From: Diatrype stigma
Taxonomy: Eukaryota; Ascomycota; Sordariomycetes; Xylariales; Diatrypaceae
NCBI GenBank assembly: GCA_022225965.2
Contig: JAKJXP020000009.1
Span: 372,001 to 436,000 of the forward strand
Direction: 5' to 3'
DNA length: 64,000 nucleotides
The first letter of the stretch is position 1, and the number at the start of each line of letters is the position of its first letter. The position numbers and the translations under genes are program-made. The notes beneath the pieces were generated by a model. It saw only the letters and a program-made list of their open reading frames with translations, was not told where the DNA came from and did not search any database. Positions 24,358-36,080 of this stretch are shown here, piece after piece.

Positions 24358-26167
24358 CTAACGATGCAAGGGCCACTGCGGATGGGCCTCGACTCCCTCC
24401 TCCAGCTGTTGCCTTTCCTCCCTGTCGCTACCACCAGCGTGCGACACAACACCCCTATATTTGCTTGGCGGCGCCAGCGCCGACATATTATCCCCATCGC
24501 TGATAATACCAGCCGTACTGCTATCGCTATTGCTGTTGCCCGCGACGACGTCGCGCACGAGCGGCGTGCCGCCGATGGTGCGCATGGCAAACTGGTCGTC
24601 GTTGGGACTCCTCCGGCCGATGTCGTTGTTGGCGTTGTTGTTCCGGCCCCTCTTGGCCGCCTCGATCTCCTCGTACCGGCCGTTGCTGCTGCTTCGTGCG
24701 CGCGAGACCCGCAGCAGCCACGGCCGGTAGACGGGTTGGCAGACGGCTATGCCGATCGTGATCATCGTCACGGATATCTCGGCTCCGTGCCATACGATTA
24801 GGGGGACTATCCTTTCTTGGGGAGTGTAAGTAAGAAGTCGGAAAGAAAGAGGGAGGATTATACGATGAATATTAGGGGCAGGGGGTGAGATGAATTGGGG
24901 GTGAAGGAGAGCACTCACTTAGATAATTCCTGTCGTTGGCTATAGCAACGAGTTCGATTGCCCGTTTGATACCACAAGCCGCAGCCCTATTGATTCACCC
25001 GTCTACCAGTCAGCTGCCAGATCAGAAGGGACGGCTTTCGTTCGGTTCACCACCCCCTCTCTTACGTGGCGAAAAAGAAGGCTCAGGACCAGAGTAAAGA
25101 CGCATGAGAAACGAGACGAAGCAAAAGCAAGCGAAATACTAGGTACTCACAGGACCCCAAAGCTCATGCAGGACCCGATCAGGATCTTCTCGCGCCGCGG
25201 CATCTGCAGCTTCCAGAGCAGGTACCACGGCACGGCGGCGTACCAGAGGTCGACGATGACGGTCCACCCGCCCGCCACGATGGCCAGGCCCCCCTGCAGG
25301 TCGAGGTTGCAGGTGCCGCCGACGATGCTCGGGTTCCAGGCGGCCTCAATGGGCGTGCAGGACACCCATACTGTGGCAAGGGCGTTAGCTAGTCAATGTT
25401 TCGAGGGCGCCTTTTTTTCTTTCTTCTTCTCGTTCATCTCTACTCCTTCACACACACAGTCTCTCCCTGTGCCCCGCGGCCCTGCTTCCGCTGTCCCCCC
25501 TGAACCTGGGAACAACAACGGCAATACAAGAGCAGAACGTACAAACTATGACCACGACGGGCGTCAGGACGGCCAGCACGAGGACGGGCGCCCAGATGGC
25601 GACGCGCTGGCGCCGTGTGGCGGCGATGCGGCGCAGGAAGAAGGCCAGCGACGTCTTGGCGAGCACCATGCCCACCACGAGCACCGACTGGCCCGTGTCG
25701 GCCAGCAGCCGCGCCGTCACCTCGTCCCGCAGCGACGGGATCTCGGCGACGTCTCGGCCGAAGCCGTAGTGCGAGGACGTCGTGATGAGGATGTCGTAGA
25801 CGAGGAGGAAGACCTGGGTTTTTTGGTTTGGTTAGTTTGGTTATTCGGGACTTATGGTATGGTATGGTATGGTATGGTATGGTATGGTATGGTATGGTTG
25901 CTTTTTTCCTCTGGGATATAGTGAGTGTTGCATCAAGGGGTGCTTGGATATCGTCATATTGCAATCTTAATCATGTAACAGATGGCAACTGTAATAGATC
26001 GATATTGAACTCACAAATGCAGCGTTGAAGAAGTGGTCATCTATGCCGTAAGCATGGACGACTTTCACGCGGGTGTACAGGCGAAGCAGCACGAAGAGGA
26101 ATGTCACCGCCGTCAGAGTCCACAGGACGGCAAGCGTTCTCGCCGCATCGTCTGCTATTGGCGACAT
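24358..26167 (-). CDS. PTH11-like integral membrane protein (fungal rhodopsin-like 7TM fold)
   Basis: Five exons on the minus strand: 26167-26015, 25813-25543, 25370-25151, 24986-24919 and 24806-24358, all in phase with GT-AG (386 aa). The hydrophobic helices match the fungal rhodopsin-domain family related to the PTH11 G-protein-coupled receptor of rice blast. Family hallmarks seen are LRLYTRV after helix 1, GIDDHF, the cysteine pair in SCTPIEAAWNP and GTCNLD, and the LQMPRREKILIG loop before helix 6. No N-terminal CFEM domain is present, so it is a non-CFEM member. The C-terminal tail of about 110 residues is polar, Asn/Ser/Arg-rich and cytoplasmic by analogy. ATG at 26167 is preferred because the frame extends upstream only through a TTG. 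Ligand and G-protein coupling are unknown; many family members are uncharacterised. Intron 1 carries a pentanucleotide microsatellite. Confidence 0.85.
25856..25895. repeat. (GGTAT)8 microsatellite in an intron
   Basis: Eight perfect GGTAT units lie in intron 1 of the PTH11-like gene (25814-26014), reading as ATACC on the coding strand. Confidence 0.9.
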
Positions 26168-28139
26168 TGGGAACAGGATGGGCAAACAGATCTGCAAGCT
26201 ATGTGATCACCGGCTGGCGGAGGAACAGAACACCAAAGGCTATAGGGCTGATCACACTCTACTATATAATATAAACCACATAGGTAAGGTGTGTCAGACA
26301 GATCGGATGATCTGAACGAACGATGACTACCTGCTTGCCTACACCAGGTAGATCTATCTGCCTGTCTGACATGACCGGTCGACGGGATCTTATACATATA
26401 CACATTATACACATAGATACATCTATATTTACCCATCTCTGCATGTGTGTGCGTGAGACGGACTGAGCCTTCCTGACTGACCTGACGAACGGCCCCTGCG
26501 AGATATGGATGGATGGATGAATGGGTGGGTGGGTGAGTGGGAATGGGGCTATCTATGGATGTAAGTGAGCAAATCGGCAACTTGGGCTGCTGACTACCCC
26601 CCCACCACCCTTTTCAGCTTCGCGACTTCATCGAATCAATGTGCGCTGTAAGAGCTGTGAGTAAGATCCAAGCCGAGTTAGCTGGGGTTACTAGTCGTGG
26701 GCATACTCGCATATACTAGCACCAACGGCCTCGGGCACCGTTGGAAGGGAACGGCGAAAGGTGCCGTGGTGTGGGCACTTGTGCTGCGGGAGCGCGTTAA
26801 ACGCTCCCCCACCCTTCTCTTCAATGTCAAAAGACAAGACGGCCGGGCCGAGCTGATCTTGAGCGGGGTGAGTAGGTAAATATGTAGTTAGGTTGATCCG
26901 TTGTGCCATTTATAGAACCATGACACATGTGGCATGATAAGATATGATTGATAATTATAGAGAGCAAAACCACTTTTACCTCATGACTGACCGTTTTGAT
27001 TTCAGCCAAGCCCCCTCCGTTCAAGGTCTAGAGGTGTACCACCTACGGAGCTTCCTCAGCTAGTTCTTGGTGAGCCATGGTCTCTCTCGGTGTCGAATGG
27101 ATTGTGCGTGTTCTTGCTGGCTACATGTACGTGGATGTGGTTTGGAGGTTCGTAGGTGATAGGATCTAGGACTAAGAAGCCGTTGGCGGCGACGTGTCCC
27201 ACATCTACAGTGACTATGTAGCAACCAGATCTGCTAGTCCCGATATTCCAGCCGGCATGGCATGGCATGGCACCACTTGCATGGCTTTGAGCTATCCGGC
27301 GTTCGAACTGACCTTTTTCCTTAACTACCGGCTTAGTAACTGATACCCGAGGAGGCTTAGGTATTAGTATGCATTGGCTACCGTATCACTTTCTACGGCT
27401 AGCTGAAAGAATTATTCCAGGCCCTGAAGTAGACCAGGTGAATTCATGGTTGTAGAAGGCAGAGGGAGTCCGGGACAGCAGGAATTGACTAATACGTACC
27501 CGTACAGTACCTACATAGCCACTAACCAAGCCACATACCTAGGTAGGTATAACCACGACCTCGGGAGCTTCATATCGGCCGGAGCGGCTGTCAGGTGGCG
27601 GTGCGTGCTTGATTGGCTTTGGGTGTGGCGTTGCGTACATAAGGTGGGGCGGGCCAGCAGGTAGTCCCAGTCTCCCAGACTCTAAGAGTCTAAGGTAGGT
27701 ACTTCGGGCACTTCATAATGTAAACAGAGGGAAAGTGCATTTCGCGCCTCACCTGCCATGACCCTGGCACGCTCTAGCTCAACCAACTCCGACCACGACA
27801 AAAAAGAAGAGACAACATCGATATCCTCGACGAAACGAACCGAGCCGAACCGGACCGGAGCGACGGCATTGCGATTGTGTAATCAGAATACTTGTCCGAT
27901 TTATTTCGAATTGCATGTTGCGGGATTGACCGATCGACGCGCTTCCCCATACTCAGCCTACCTCGACGCCGTAATTTGCACTTGCGCGCCCTGTGGTGCT
28001 CTGTCCCTGTCACGACCCGCGCCTGTCTCTGAAGCCGCCACGAGGCTGGTCAGACCTCAGAGACGAGTTAACTTCAATTGCATCACCTCAATAATATCCA
28101 TACATCCATATTCATGCGCCTCCCACGAACCCAGCGTCC
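26168..28139. other. Divergent intergenic region
   Basis: About 2 kb between the receptor gene and dsn1, which point away from each other. It contains GGAT/GGGT simple repeats (about 26505-26540). The open frame at 27758-28249 overlaps the dsn1 5' region in another frame and has no domain. No gene is supported. Confidence 0.5.
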
Positions 28140-29981
28140 ATGACTACTCTCGTGCAGACTCGTCAGCCGCTACAAATACTGAGCATGAGCAACCAGCCCA
28201 AGCGCCGCAGGAGCGAGCGCCTAGCCGGTACGTCAACACGACCTTGTAGTCGACTGGAGAGGGGAGAACAAGCTTCTAACCCCGTCCTTGAACGAGGGCA
28301 AAGATAACGCGTGCTAGATAGCCCCGTACTGACATGTTGTGGATTCTCGGTAGCATACGATGAAAGCGACGACGATTTTCACTTCACACGAAAATCTAAG
28401 AAGATAAAATCGGTACAACCGGAACCAATACCAGAGGATGAGCCTGCGCCAGCCCCCGCTCCAGCGCCTAGGAAAACCAGGGCGAAACAGACCAAGACCA
28501 AGGAACCTGAGGCACCACCACAACCAGCTCCCAAGAGAACCTCCAAACGGAAGTCGAATCAGCTGACCACTGAAGATGAGCCTCCGCCGCCCCCGCCGCC
28601 AGCGGCAGCCCCGCGAACGACGCGACGGAAAGCACGTGCATCGGTAGAGAGGACAGAGAAGGACCAACCGAAAGCTACGAACGGTACTTCGACGAGGAAT
28701 CGTAGGGGTAAAGCTCCGGCGAGATCAGAGCCGGAACCAGAACCGGAACCGGAGCCGGAGCCGGAGCCAGAGCCAGAGCCAGAGCCAGAAGCAGAGGCAG
28801 AACCAGATGCAGAAACACAGGGGGCACAATCAACACCAATGGATGTGGACAAGGCGAGAGGTCCGGGTACTGGCTCAAATTCTAAGAAGATTGCGCTCCC
28901 GTTCAGCGACACGCCAATAATGAACCGTAATAAAGAGATGCGGAAAAAGACCGGTAGCCGTCGCAGCAGTTTAGGGATGCGAGGGAGAAGGGCAAGCTCT
29001 CTAATAGACAGCGGTCATAGTGCGATACCTCATCGAGAGGTCGACTCGGCCGAATTTTATAAACACATCGAGGCGGAGGGACCTAGCGAACCGCGGCGGA
29101 TGAAACAGCTCATGACCTGGTGCGGCGAGCGGGCATTAGCAAAGAAACCGAAGCTGGGTTCCCTGAATTCTAACGCGGTTCTGGGGGGTAAGGAGACTCT
29201 TCCACACGGGAGGCTGCAAACACGCTTCTGGTAGTGCCTGATTGCTAACTGGTACTGCAGCCCGAGCGATTCAAGATCAGTTGTTGAAGGACTTCTCTGT
29301 GAAATCGGAATTTTCGGACTGGTTTGCGCGCGAGGACATCCCGAGACCGCCGGCTATAGTGAAGCCCAATCCACGGAATATAGAGCACGATGAGAAGATC
29401 GTCCGACTAGAGGAGAGGATAAAACGGTAAATTTCTACGAACATCCCTTTCCCCCACTCATCTATTCACTGCTGGCATGATAATCTAACATATCAATCTA
29501 CCACAGGTTAAAAGCGGAGAAAAAGCAATGGCAATCCTTAAAAAACAAGTTACCACCGGAATTACCACCACTCTTCCCTCCATCAGCTCCGGAAAATGGC
29601 TCTTCTTCTGGGCAGCAACAATCACAACAACCACCACAGTTACCAGACCCCTCGCTCCTCGACGCCGAAGAAGCGCAGATGCTCGAGTTCATCACCGAGT
29701 CCACGGGCAAGCTATCGCTGCTGAAGCCGCAGACACAGGCGCGGCTGCAAGCCCTCCAATCGACGCTCGAGTTCAAGGTCGACCGCCTCGCAGACGGCGT
29801 GCACAAGGTGGAGCAGCGCATGGCGGCGGCGGGCCGCCAGGCCGACCAGGTGCTAGCGCTGAGCGCGGAGCGGCTGCGGGAGCGCGACGAGCGCGAGAGG
29901 ACCAGCGCTGGCACGCGGGATATGCCCGTCATGGAGGTGCTGAGGAGTCTGGGAAGGATATTGCCGGAAGGTGGGGGGTGA
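28140..29981 (+). CDS. dsn1: Kinetochore protein Dsn1/Mis13 (MIS12 complex subunit)
   Basis: Four exons: 28140-28227, 28354-29187, 29261-29426 and 29507-29981 (520 aa). Dsn1 is a subunit of the four-protein MIS12/MIND complex that links CENP-C/CENP-T at the inner kinetochore to the Ndc80 complex. Diagnostic sequence is SSLGMRGRRASSLIDSGH, then PHREVDSAEFYKHIEAEGPS, RRMKQLMTWCGERAL, and after intron 2 ARAIQDQLLKDFSVKSEFSDWFA. In yeast and animals the RRxSS patch is the Aurora B site controlling CENP-C binding; RRSSLGMRGRRASS fits that. Exon 4 is mostly predicted coiled coil. The N-terminal 200 residues are low-complexity, with an about 18-residue Pro-Glu dipeptide array. An in-frame ATG at 28185 is the alternative start. 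A DNA-binding or enzymatic role is not suggested. Confidence 0.88.
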
Positions 29982-31330
29982 GTGAGAGACGGGGCAGAAA
30001 GGGAAGAAAGCAAGCAACGAGGGAAAGAAGGCTCCGTGTTTTATTTTCTGCCTCGGTCTTACTTTCTCTATGAATTGAGCAACAAAGTTGTCATCATCGA
30101 AAGGGACAGAGAATACGATAGGTCGAGACATGAACCTTCTTTCCCACCCACCCCGCCTCCTACTTCCTCCCCTTTCGCTACCTACATACTATGCAAACCG
30201 AAAGCCGAAAAGCCAAAGCGAGCGCTTTACGTGTACGTGTGATTATGATTGAACGGAGATAATGGATTTCACTATCATTGGTTTTCTGGTTTCTGTCTAT
30301 TGGTTCTGGTGTTGCTTCTGCTGCTGCATTTTCTTTGTTGGTTGCTTGGTTGCTTGACTGGCTTGCTTTTTGAAGAGATACCACTGCGGAATGCGCTGTC
30401 GTCTGGAAGAAGAAGAATAACTCGGGCATATTAAGGGTCAAGGGGAATGGATAGGGGGAAAGGTAGGTAGGTAGGTGACTAGATCAAGGAGGCGGAAGGG
30501 GAAAAGGGGGGAGGAAGCTGAAATGGGCTGGCTGCCTACCTACGTACTTACTCAAATACCCTACCAACCTACTTATGCATATACACATGTATAAGCCTGC
30601 CTGCCTGTGTACATAGATCGGTAGGTAGGCATTTGCATGTGCTCGTTCTGTCTGGCCTCTGAACTACCGGGCTTTTTCGCTTGAATTGAAACCCGCTCTT
30701 CCTACTATATCTTTTTCGTGCTGCTGCCAGAGTGAGTGGCTGAGTAAACACGTAGACAGACTCATAGCTCTCAACAGGTGTCGGAACGCCCAATGTTTCC
30801 TTGCTTGATAAGGGAGGCTTGGACCCCTTTGCGCGGACCTTGCAGATAGATGATCGGATAACCATGTGGAACTATGTAAGCACATGCAGGTGGTCTACAT
30901 AAAAGTATGTCATGGGAAACTTGGGCGGAAGTCTCAGTGATTTAGTCTCGTCTCGTCTCCCACTAGGGCATCATCATATGGCTGTATTATCACGATGCTA
31001 ACATAATGCACATACCGACTCCCAACACCTAATCGTACATAGGCATATACACATATATGTATAATATATATACATCCCCAAATATGCGCACATATAAGTA
31101 CATAAGCATGCAGCCCCCCCCCCGTCCCCCCTTCCCCCTTTTTTCGATTCTCGTTTTGCATCGATTTCTTCTCTTTTTCCTTCCCGATTTCTTCTTATCC
31201 CCACCATCCTAATTACTTAGTTAGCTCAGGGGAGACGAACGGACAAGCCGGCAGAACCGGTCCGTCAGTCAGTCAGCCACACATACACAAGGCCTTATTT
31301 GCTTGTTTTGTTTTTTGTTTGTTTTCATGT
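29982..31330. other. Convergent intergenic region
   Basis: 3' flanks of dsn1 and sdhaf2. It contains TAGGTAGG runs (about 30465-30480, 30620), TATATA/TACATA-rich sequence (about 31040-31100) and a C-rich run (31115-31135). No gene is recognised. Confidence 0.55.
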
Positions 31331-32283
31331 TCAGCGCAGCGCCGGCATGAACGCCATCCCGCCCGTCTTGCCCGCCTGCCGCCGCACGTGCTCCCGCAGC
31401 AGCCGCAGCACCTCGCTGTCGCGCCACCGCGCCGGCACCGGCCGGTACGCCGGCTTGAAGGTGCCGACCGTCTGTGCCCACTCGCCCGACCCGGAGTTGC
31501 TGTAGGGTTCCGCTGCCGCCGCCGCCGCCGCCGCCGCCTCTCCTGCTCCCGTGTCCGCCTCCGCCTCCAGCGCCTCCGCCGCCGCCGCGGTAGCAGCAGT
31601 CGCGGTGTTGTTATTCGTGGCGGCGGGGGCAGAAGAAGAGGAAGCGATGGCGGCCTCGGCGCCGCTGCCGTAGTCGGGATCGCTGGTGGTGGCCGGGGTG
31701 AAGGGGGTGGAGGAGGCGGACGAGGCGGTGGCCGACGGCGGGTCCTGCGTCGCCCAGTAGTAGATGTCCCAGTCGTTCTCGTCCAGGAACCGGTCCAGCT
31801 CGGCCATCTGCGCCCGCGACATCGAGGGCAGGTGGGCGTCGGCGAAGGTCGAGAGCAGGAGGTCCGACTCGAGCGTTCCGCGCTTGCGGCTTTGGTCTGT
31901 TTTTGGGGGGTGTGGGGGGTTAGCGGTGGTTACTTCTTCCGTTTGCGAGGGGAAGGGGAAGGGAGAGAGAAGAAGAAGAAGAAGAAGAAAGAAAAGAAAA
32001 GGGGAAACGTACAGATCAGCCGCGCCCGCATCGTCTTGTCGTCCTCGCCCACGCGCCGCACCGGCTCGACGCGGAACTTGGCGCCCTCCAGCTCCCCGAC
32101 CCCCATCTCCCCGGCTGTGGCGGCGTTGGGCCCGTCCGGTGGCACGACCCGCTGCGCGGCGGGGGTGGTGCTGAGCGGCCGGCAGATGAAGGTGGCGACG
32201 GTGGCATTGCGGGAAGATAATGACCGTGCTGCTGCTGCTGCGGTGAGGCGCGCCGGGCGCATGAGGCGTGCCGCTGATGCCAT
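31331..32283 (-). CDS. SDH5: Succinate dehydrogenase assembly factor 2, mitochondrial
   Basis: Two exons: 32283-32013 and 31896-31331 (278 aa). SdhAF2/Sdh5 promotes covalent attachment of FAD to the SdhA subunit of complex II in the mitochondrial matrix. The first about 40 residues are Arg/Ala/Ser-rich with no acidic residue, as in a matrix presequence. The core crosses the intron: [48 protein letters not shown]. The YQSRKRG and DWDIYYW motifs are the family signature. After WATQ there is an insert of about 85 residues, very rich in Ala/Ser/Thr, before the conserved C-terminus [18 protein letters not shown]. Fungal members carry a variable linker here, but this one is long and Ala-rich. The long plus-strand open frame across the gene is a shadow. 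Confidence 0.93.
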
Positions 32284-33410
32284 TGCGATTGTGTCCGTCG
32301 TGTCTTGAGTAGGTAGGTAGGTAGGTAGGATGGTAGGTTGGCAGGTGTCAAGCCTTGCCCTCAATTGCGCTTAGTGTTGGAGTTGCAATCGGAATTGAAG
32401 ATGCTGTTCCGCAGAGTGGGTGGGTAGGTAGACAGATAGATGGGCTGGATGGACGAGCGGGCGAAAACAAGCAATGAGGGGAAAAGTGAAAGCTTCCTTC
32501 CTCTATTTTAGCTACTTAGTCAGTCTGTCGTTGACGTAAGGGTCTCGTGTCATTCACTCATCACTCGTTTATCTTCCTCAGAAAGTGTGAGTAGGTTGGA
32601 TCTAGGTACATACTTAACTACTTGTGTAGGCACTCTTTCAACATGGAAGCTTCGTTTGGAGAAATGGAAGAGAGCGGAGATATCCACAGGTACCTATGGA
32701 TCCTCCCCGGAATTTCACATGCAAAGGCGCCGAGCTCCGAACCGCCGACCCGGCACGACTCAATGGTGATGATGATGTATCACCCCCGTTATAGCTCCGG
32801 CCATCCGGTTATCCGGGCATCCAGCGTAAGCAGAATATCGTTGAGATGCCATTGGCTACACTTTGCTATCTTATCATTATACCAACTCATCTCAAACTCA
32901 CCCGTTTAATTTGTTGCCAATTGGATTCCTGCGTATGCGGGTTCCATAATTGAGCAGTATAATTGGACACTCGACTCGACGCAAGTAACCATGGGTATTG
33001 CATGAGATCTTGATAGAGCTTGAGTGTATCGTTAGAGGAGAGATCACTGGTGGCTTGCTTGAAGATGGCAGTTTCCAAAACAACGGGTTTTCCGTTCCCA
33101 ATAGTCTTTTGGTTCGTCTCTTGACGCCGTACTGTAGCAATACAAAATATACCCCGTAGAAACTATACGTACAACCCATAGGTACATATAGAGTAATCAT
33201 GGCCATGTAGAGCTTCTCCCTGTCATCCTCTAATATTGGTATAGTAGCATTCATATGCTGCTTGAGGACTTGTCTCCTCGACTACCTAGCCACATCACAA
33301 ATCTCGCGACCGACTATGTAGCTGCTGCATATCTGGGTAGATGAACAAGATGGCACCCGCCCTCTTGCACCCGCCCAGTGGGTCTTGGTCGTTTGGCTGG
33401 GAGGCGTGTC
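32284..33410. other. Intergenic region
   Basis: Includes a GTAGGTAGGTAGGTAGG run (about 32310-32330) just upstream of sdhaf2. A minus-strand open frame (32898-33254) has no recognisable domain. No gene is supported. Confidence 0.5.
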
Positions 33411-34352
33411 TTAGATCAGATGCTTCGACCGGAAGTAGGCCCGCAGGTACATGATCTGCCATCCCCAGAGGACGATGAGCAGCAGGGTGGTGCTGATGCC
33501 GAACCACTTGACCCGGTTGTTGGTGCTCTCGTTGGTGTCGCGCAGCCGCTGCTCGCGCGCGCGCAGGTAGTCCATCTCGCCGACGATCTCGCCGATCATC
33601 TCCTCCATGCGCCGCATCTCCATCTCAACCGGCTTCAGCTTCTCCGTCGCCTGGATCGCCGACCAGTCCTTGGCGTCCGCGCCGATGTCCACGTCCAGCT
33701 CGATGTGGCGGTATGGGTTCCCGCGGCCTGTTATAACAGAAGAGTTCCGTATTCGTTAGCAATGTGTCTTCCTAAGTAAGTCTTCCCACCCGATGGCTTC
33801 TTTTACTCTCGGGTGCAATGATACACGGTTATGCCATGTGTAGGTAGTTTGTAATTAAGGGGTAGGGGGGTGGGCAGGTAGGTCGGTAGATTCAGGTAGA
33901 TTGGGTAGGTAGCGTACCGCCTGATAAAATGTTCTCGAAGCACACATCGAAGGCGGCGTCGGCGTGCGAAGTGAAGACCACCCTCGACTCGCCGGCGATA
34001 TCTCTGGGTCGACCGTACTCGTTGCCGAGAGCATCTTTGATCTGCACAGAAGAAACCGGCGGATCAGTCAAGACATCCAGCAACAGCAGCAGTAGCGGCA
34101 GTAGCAGCCAGCAGCAGCCACCTCTCGATGAATCAGGGGCACTAGTTAACATACGACCATGTTCACGGTCTGGCCATCGCCCTTGCTTCCGCTCACGATG
34201 GCGGTGACAACCACGAGAGTGTCCTTCGCCACGAAGTTCCGCACACACCGGAGTCTGCTGTCGGCTGCGAGATCGAGTTTCAGGGCGTTGACGGAGGTGA
34301 CCAGGAGCACGATGCCGCAGATGTACTGCAGCAATGCTCGGGGGAGAGCCAT
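33411..34352 (-). CDS. ERV25: p24-family COPII cargo receptor Erv25
   Basis: Three exons: 34352-34155, 34041-33918 and 33727-33411 (212 aa, the normal p24 length). Erv25 forms a heteromer with Emp24 and cycles between ER and Golgi in COPII/COPI vesicles, selecting secretory and GPI-anchored cargo. The order is a signal peptide (about 1-23, ending SVNA), a GOLD domain with the two cysteines CVRNFV and FDVCFENIL, the family-typical [13 protein letters not shown] and [12 protein letters not shown], a coiled-coil stem ([20 protein letters not shown]), one transmembrane helix ([20 protein letters not shown]) and a cytoplasmic tail [12 protein letters not shown] with the Phe/Lys sorting signals. 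All segments match the Erv25 (delta) rather than the Emp24 subfamily. It is a housekeeping gene with nothing unusual. Confidence 0.95.
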
Positions 34353-35094
34353 GGTGGCGGTTGCAACTGGCTGGTGTGTATGTACTGCGTCTCTCCTCGA
34401 ATCGAACCCTTATCCAAGGATGTGTTCGTGTTCGTGCTCGTCCGAGACTGTGGGAGCTGGAGAAAGGGCCTCGGTCAGTTGAAGGCCAAGCTACCTCTTC
34501 GTACGTACGCGTCGGCTGTTCGATAGGCTGTTCGATAGGCAGATGGCAGATGGCAGATGGGGATAGTTCCGGGTTACTAGTAACGCTACGAAATCGTGCC
34601 TCCCTTCTCGAATCCCGATACGTGTTCTTGCTCCCGAAATGTTTGGCCAATTGGATGTTGCGCCTCGTATGGACAATTTCAGCGCATGTGGTCCGTGCCA
34701 TAGTGCCATAGTGCCTAAGTGCCACAAGTGCTTAGCCTGGCCGCCAAGTCTGCACCTGCTAGAGCCTAGAGGTGCAGGTACAATTGTACCCAGGTATGTA
34801 CATACAGCCCTGAGTACAAAAGGTACGTACTGCTTAGCGCAAGGTAAGGAGCTTCTGAGGATTTCCAGCTCCATTTTCTTTGAGAGCTTCAGCCTTCTGA
34901 AAACATCGCGCGCCAAGGTAGAGAGAAGAAGGGTGCCGGACGATTTGCCACTCCAACGACACAGAATAGCACGAACCAATTCTGCGTGCTCTTCACAGGC
35001 CTACAGCTACAGGCATACACATCGCACGACAGACAACCCGATACCACTACAGATACAGATACGAGTAGAAAGACAGGAATCTACACCCGCCAAG
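34353..35094. other. Divergent promoter region between ERV25 and U1-C genes
   Basis: About 740 bases holding both promoters. There is a short tandem repeat at about 34520-34560 (GTTCGATAGGCT twice, then GCAGATG units). No gene is seen. Confidence 0.55.
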
Positions 35095-36080
35095 ATGCCG
35101 AAGTGTAAGTTACCCTTCCGCGGATGGCGGCGCGACTCACGCGTCGTTTGCCTACCTGTCTGTGTATCTGTGTCATAGACCACAGATCATAGATAAGACA
35201 GGAAGATAAGCATTACGATGGATTGATGGGATATATGCTAACCCAACTACTCTACCGAACAGTCTTCTGCGACTACTGCGATGTCTACTTGACGCACGAC
35301 TCGATGAGCGTGCGCAAGGCGCACAACAGCGGGCGCAACCACCTGCGCAACGTCGTGGACTACTACCAGCAGATCGGACACGAGAAGGCCCAGTCGGTCA
35401 TCGACAGCATCACGTCCTCGTACGCCGCCGAGGGCCAGGCCCACAACAACCCCATGCTGCCCCAGAACCAGCCCGCCGCTGTCGCCGCCCTCGCCGGCGG
35501 CCCGCCCCCGGGCCTGCCCCCTCACCTGCACCACCAGCTCCCGGGCGCGCCTGGCAGCGTTGGCCCCCCTGGTGCCGGAATCCCCGGATTCGGTGGAGCC
35601 GGAAGCCCCTTTCCCCCGCCTCCCTTCGGCATGCCCGCCGGTATGCCCCCGCCCCCCTTCCCTGGTATGCCGGGCGTCCCGCCGCCGCCCGGTGGCTTCC
35701 CCCAGGGTCTATCTCGTAAGTTCAAGCCTATTGCTTACCTAACCACATCCATCACACGCAAAACACCCCGATCAAGTAAATGTGTGAGAAACATAACTAA
35801 CGCCCGCTGTTCTATTATAGTGCCCCCCGGCCCAGCAGGGAGAGGCATCCCGCCGCCCTTCCCTGGGGCTCCAGCTGGCCTGCCACCGCCAGGTGCTCCC
35901 GGCGGTCTGCCGTTCCCGCCACCGGCTGGCATGCCGTTCCCTCCGCCCGGTGCCCCCGGTGCGCCGCCGTTCCCGCCGTTCCCCGGAATGCCTGGTGCGC
36001 CACCAGGTGGCTTCCCCACGGGGCCTTCGCCGCCTGGAGTTGGTGGCTTTCCACCCCCACCTGGAGTGCCCGGACGATAG
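35095..36080 (+). CDS. YHC1: U1 small nuclear ribonucleoprotein C (U1-C)
   Basis: Three exons: 35095-35104, 35263-35715 and 35821-36080 (240 aa). U1-C stabilises U1 snRNA pairing with the 5' splice site in the commitment complex. Residues 1-35 form the U1-type C2H2 zinc finger: [20 protein letters not shown] with Cys6 and Cys9, then the histidines in [24 protein letters not shown] follows, as in all U1-C proteins. The C-terminal two-thirds is Pro/Gly/Met-rich (repeats such as PPPFPGMPG), as expected for the family. The first coding exon is only 10 bases. Its donor GTAAGT and the GCTAAC branch-like site before the acceptor are strong. Intron 2 interrupts the Pro/Gly repeat; reading through it would add a Lys/Arg-rich block not typical of the family. 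Confidence 0.93.

Noticed and set aside
27758..28249. 163-codon frame overlapping the dsn1 start
   Set aside because: It is in another frame from dsn1, extends into the dsn1 first intron region, and has no motif; dsn1 exon 1 explains the conserved part.
31319..32308. 329-codon plus-strand frame opposite sdhaf2
   Set aside because: Runs straight across the sdhaf2 intron and the Ala-rich repeat; Arg-rich shadow with no motif.
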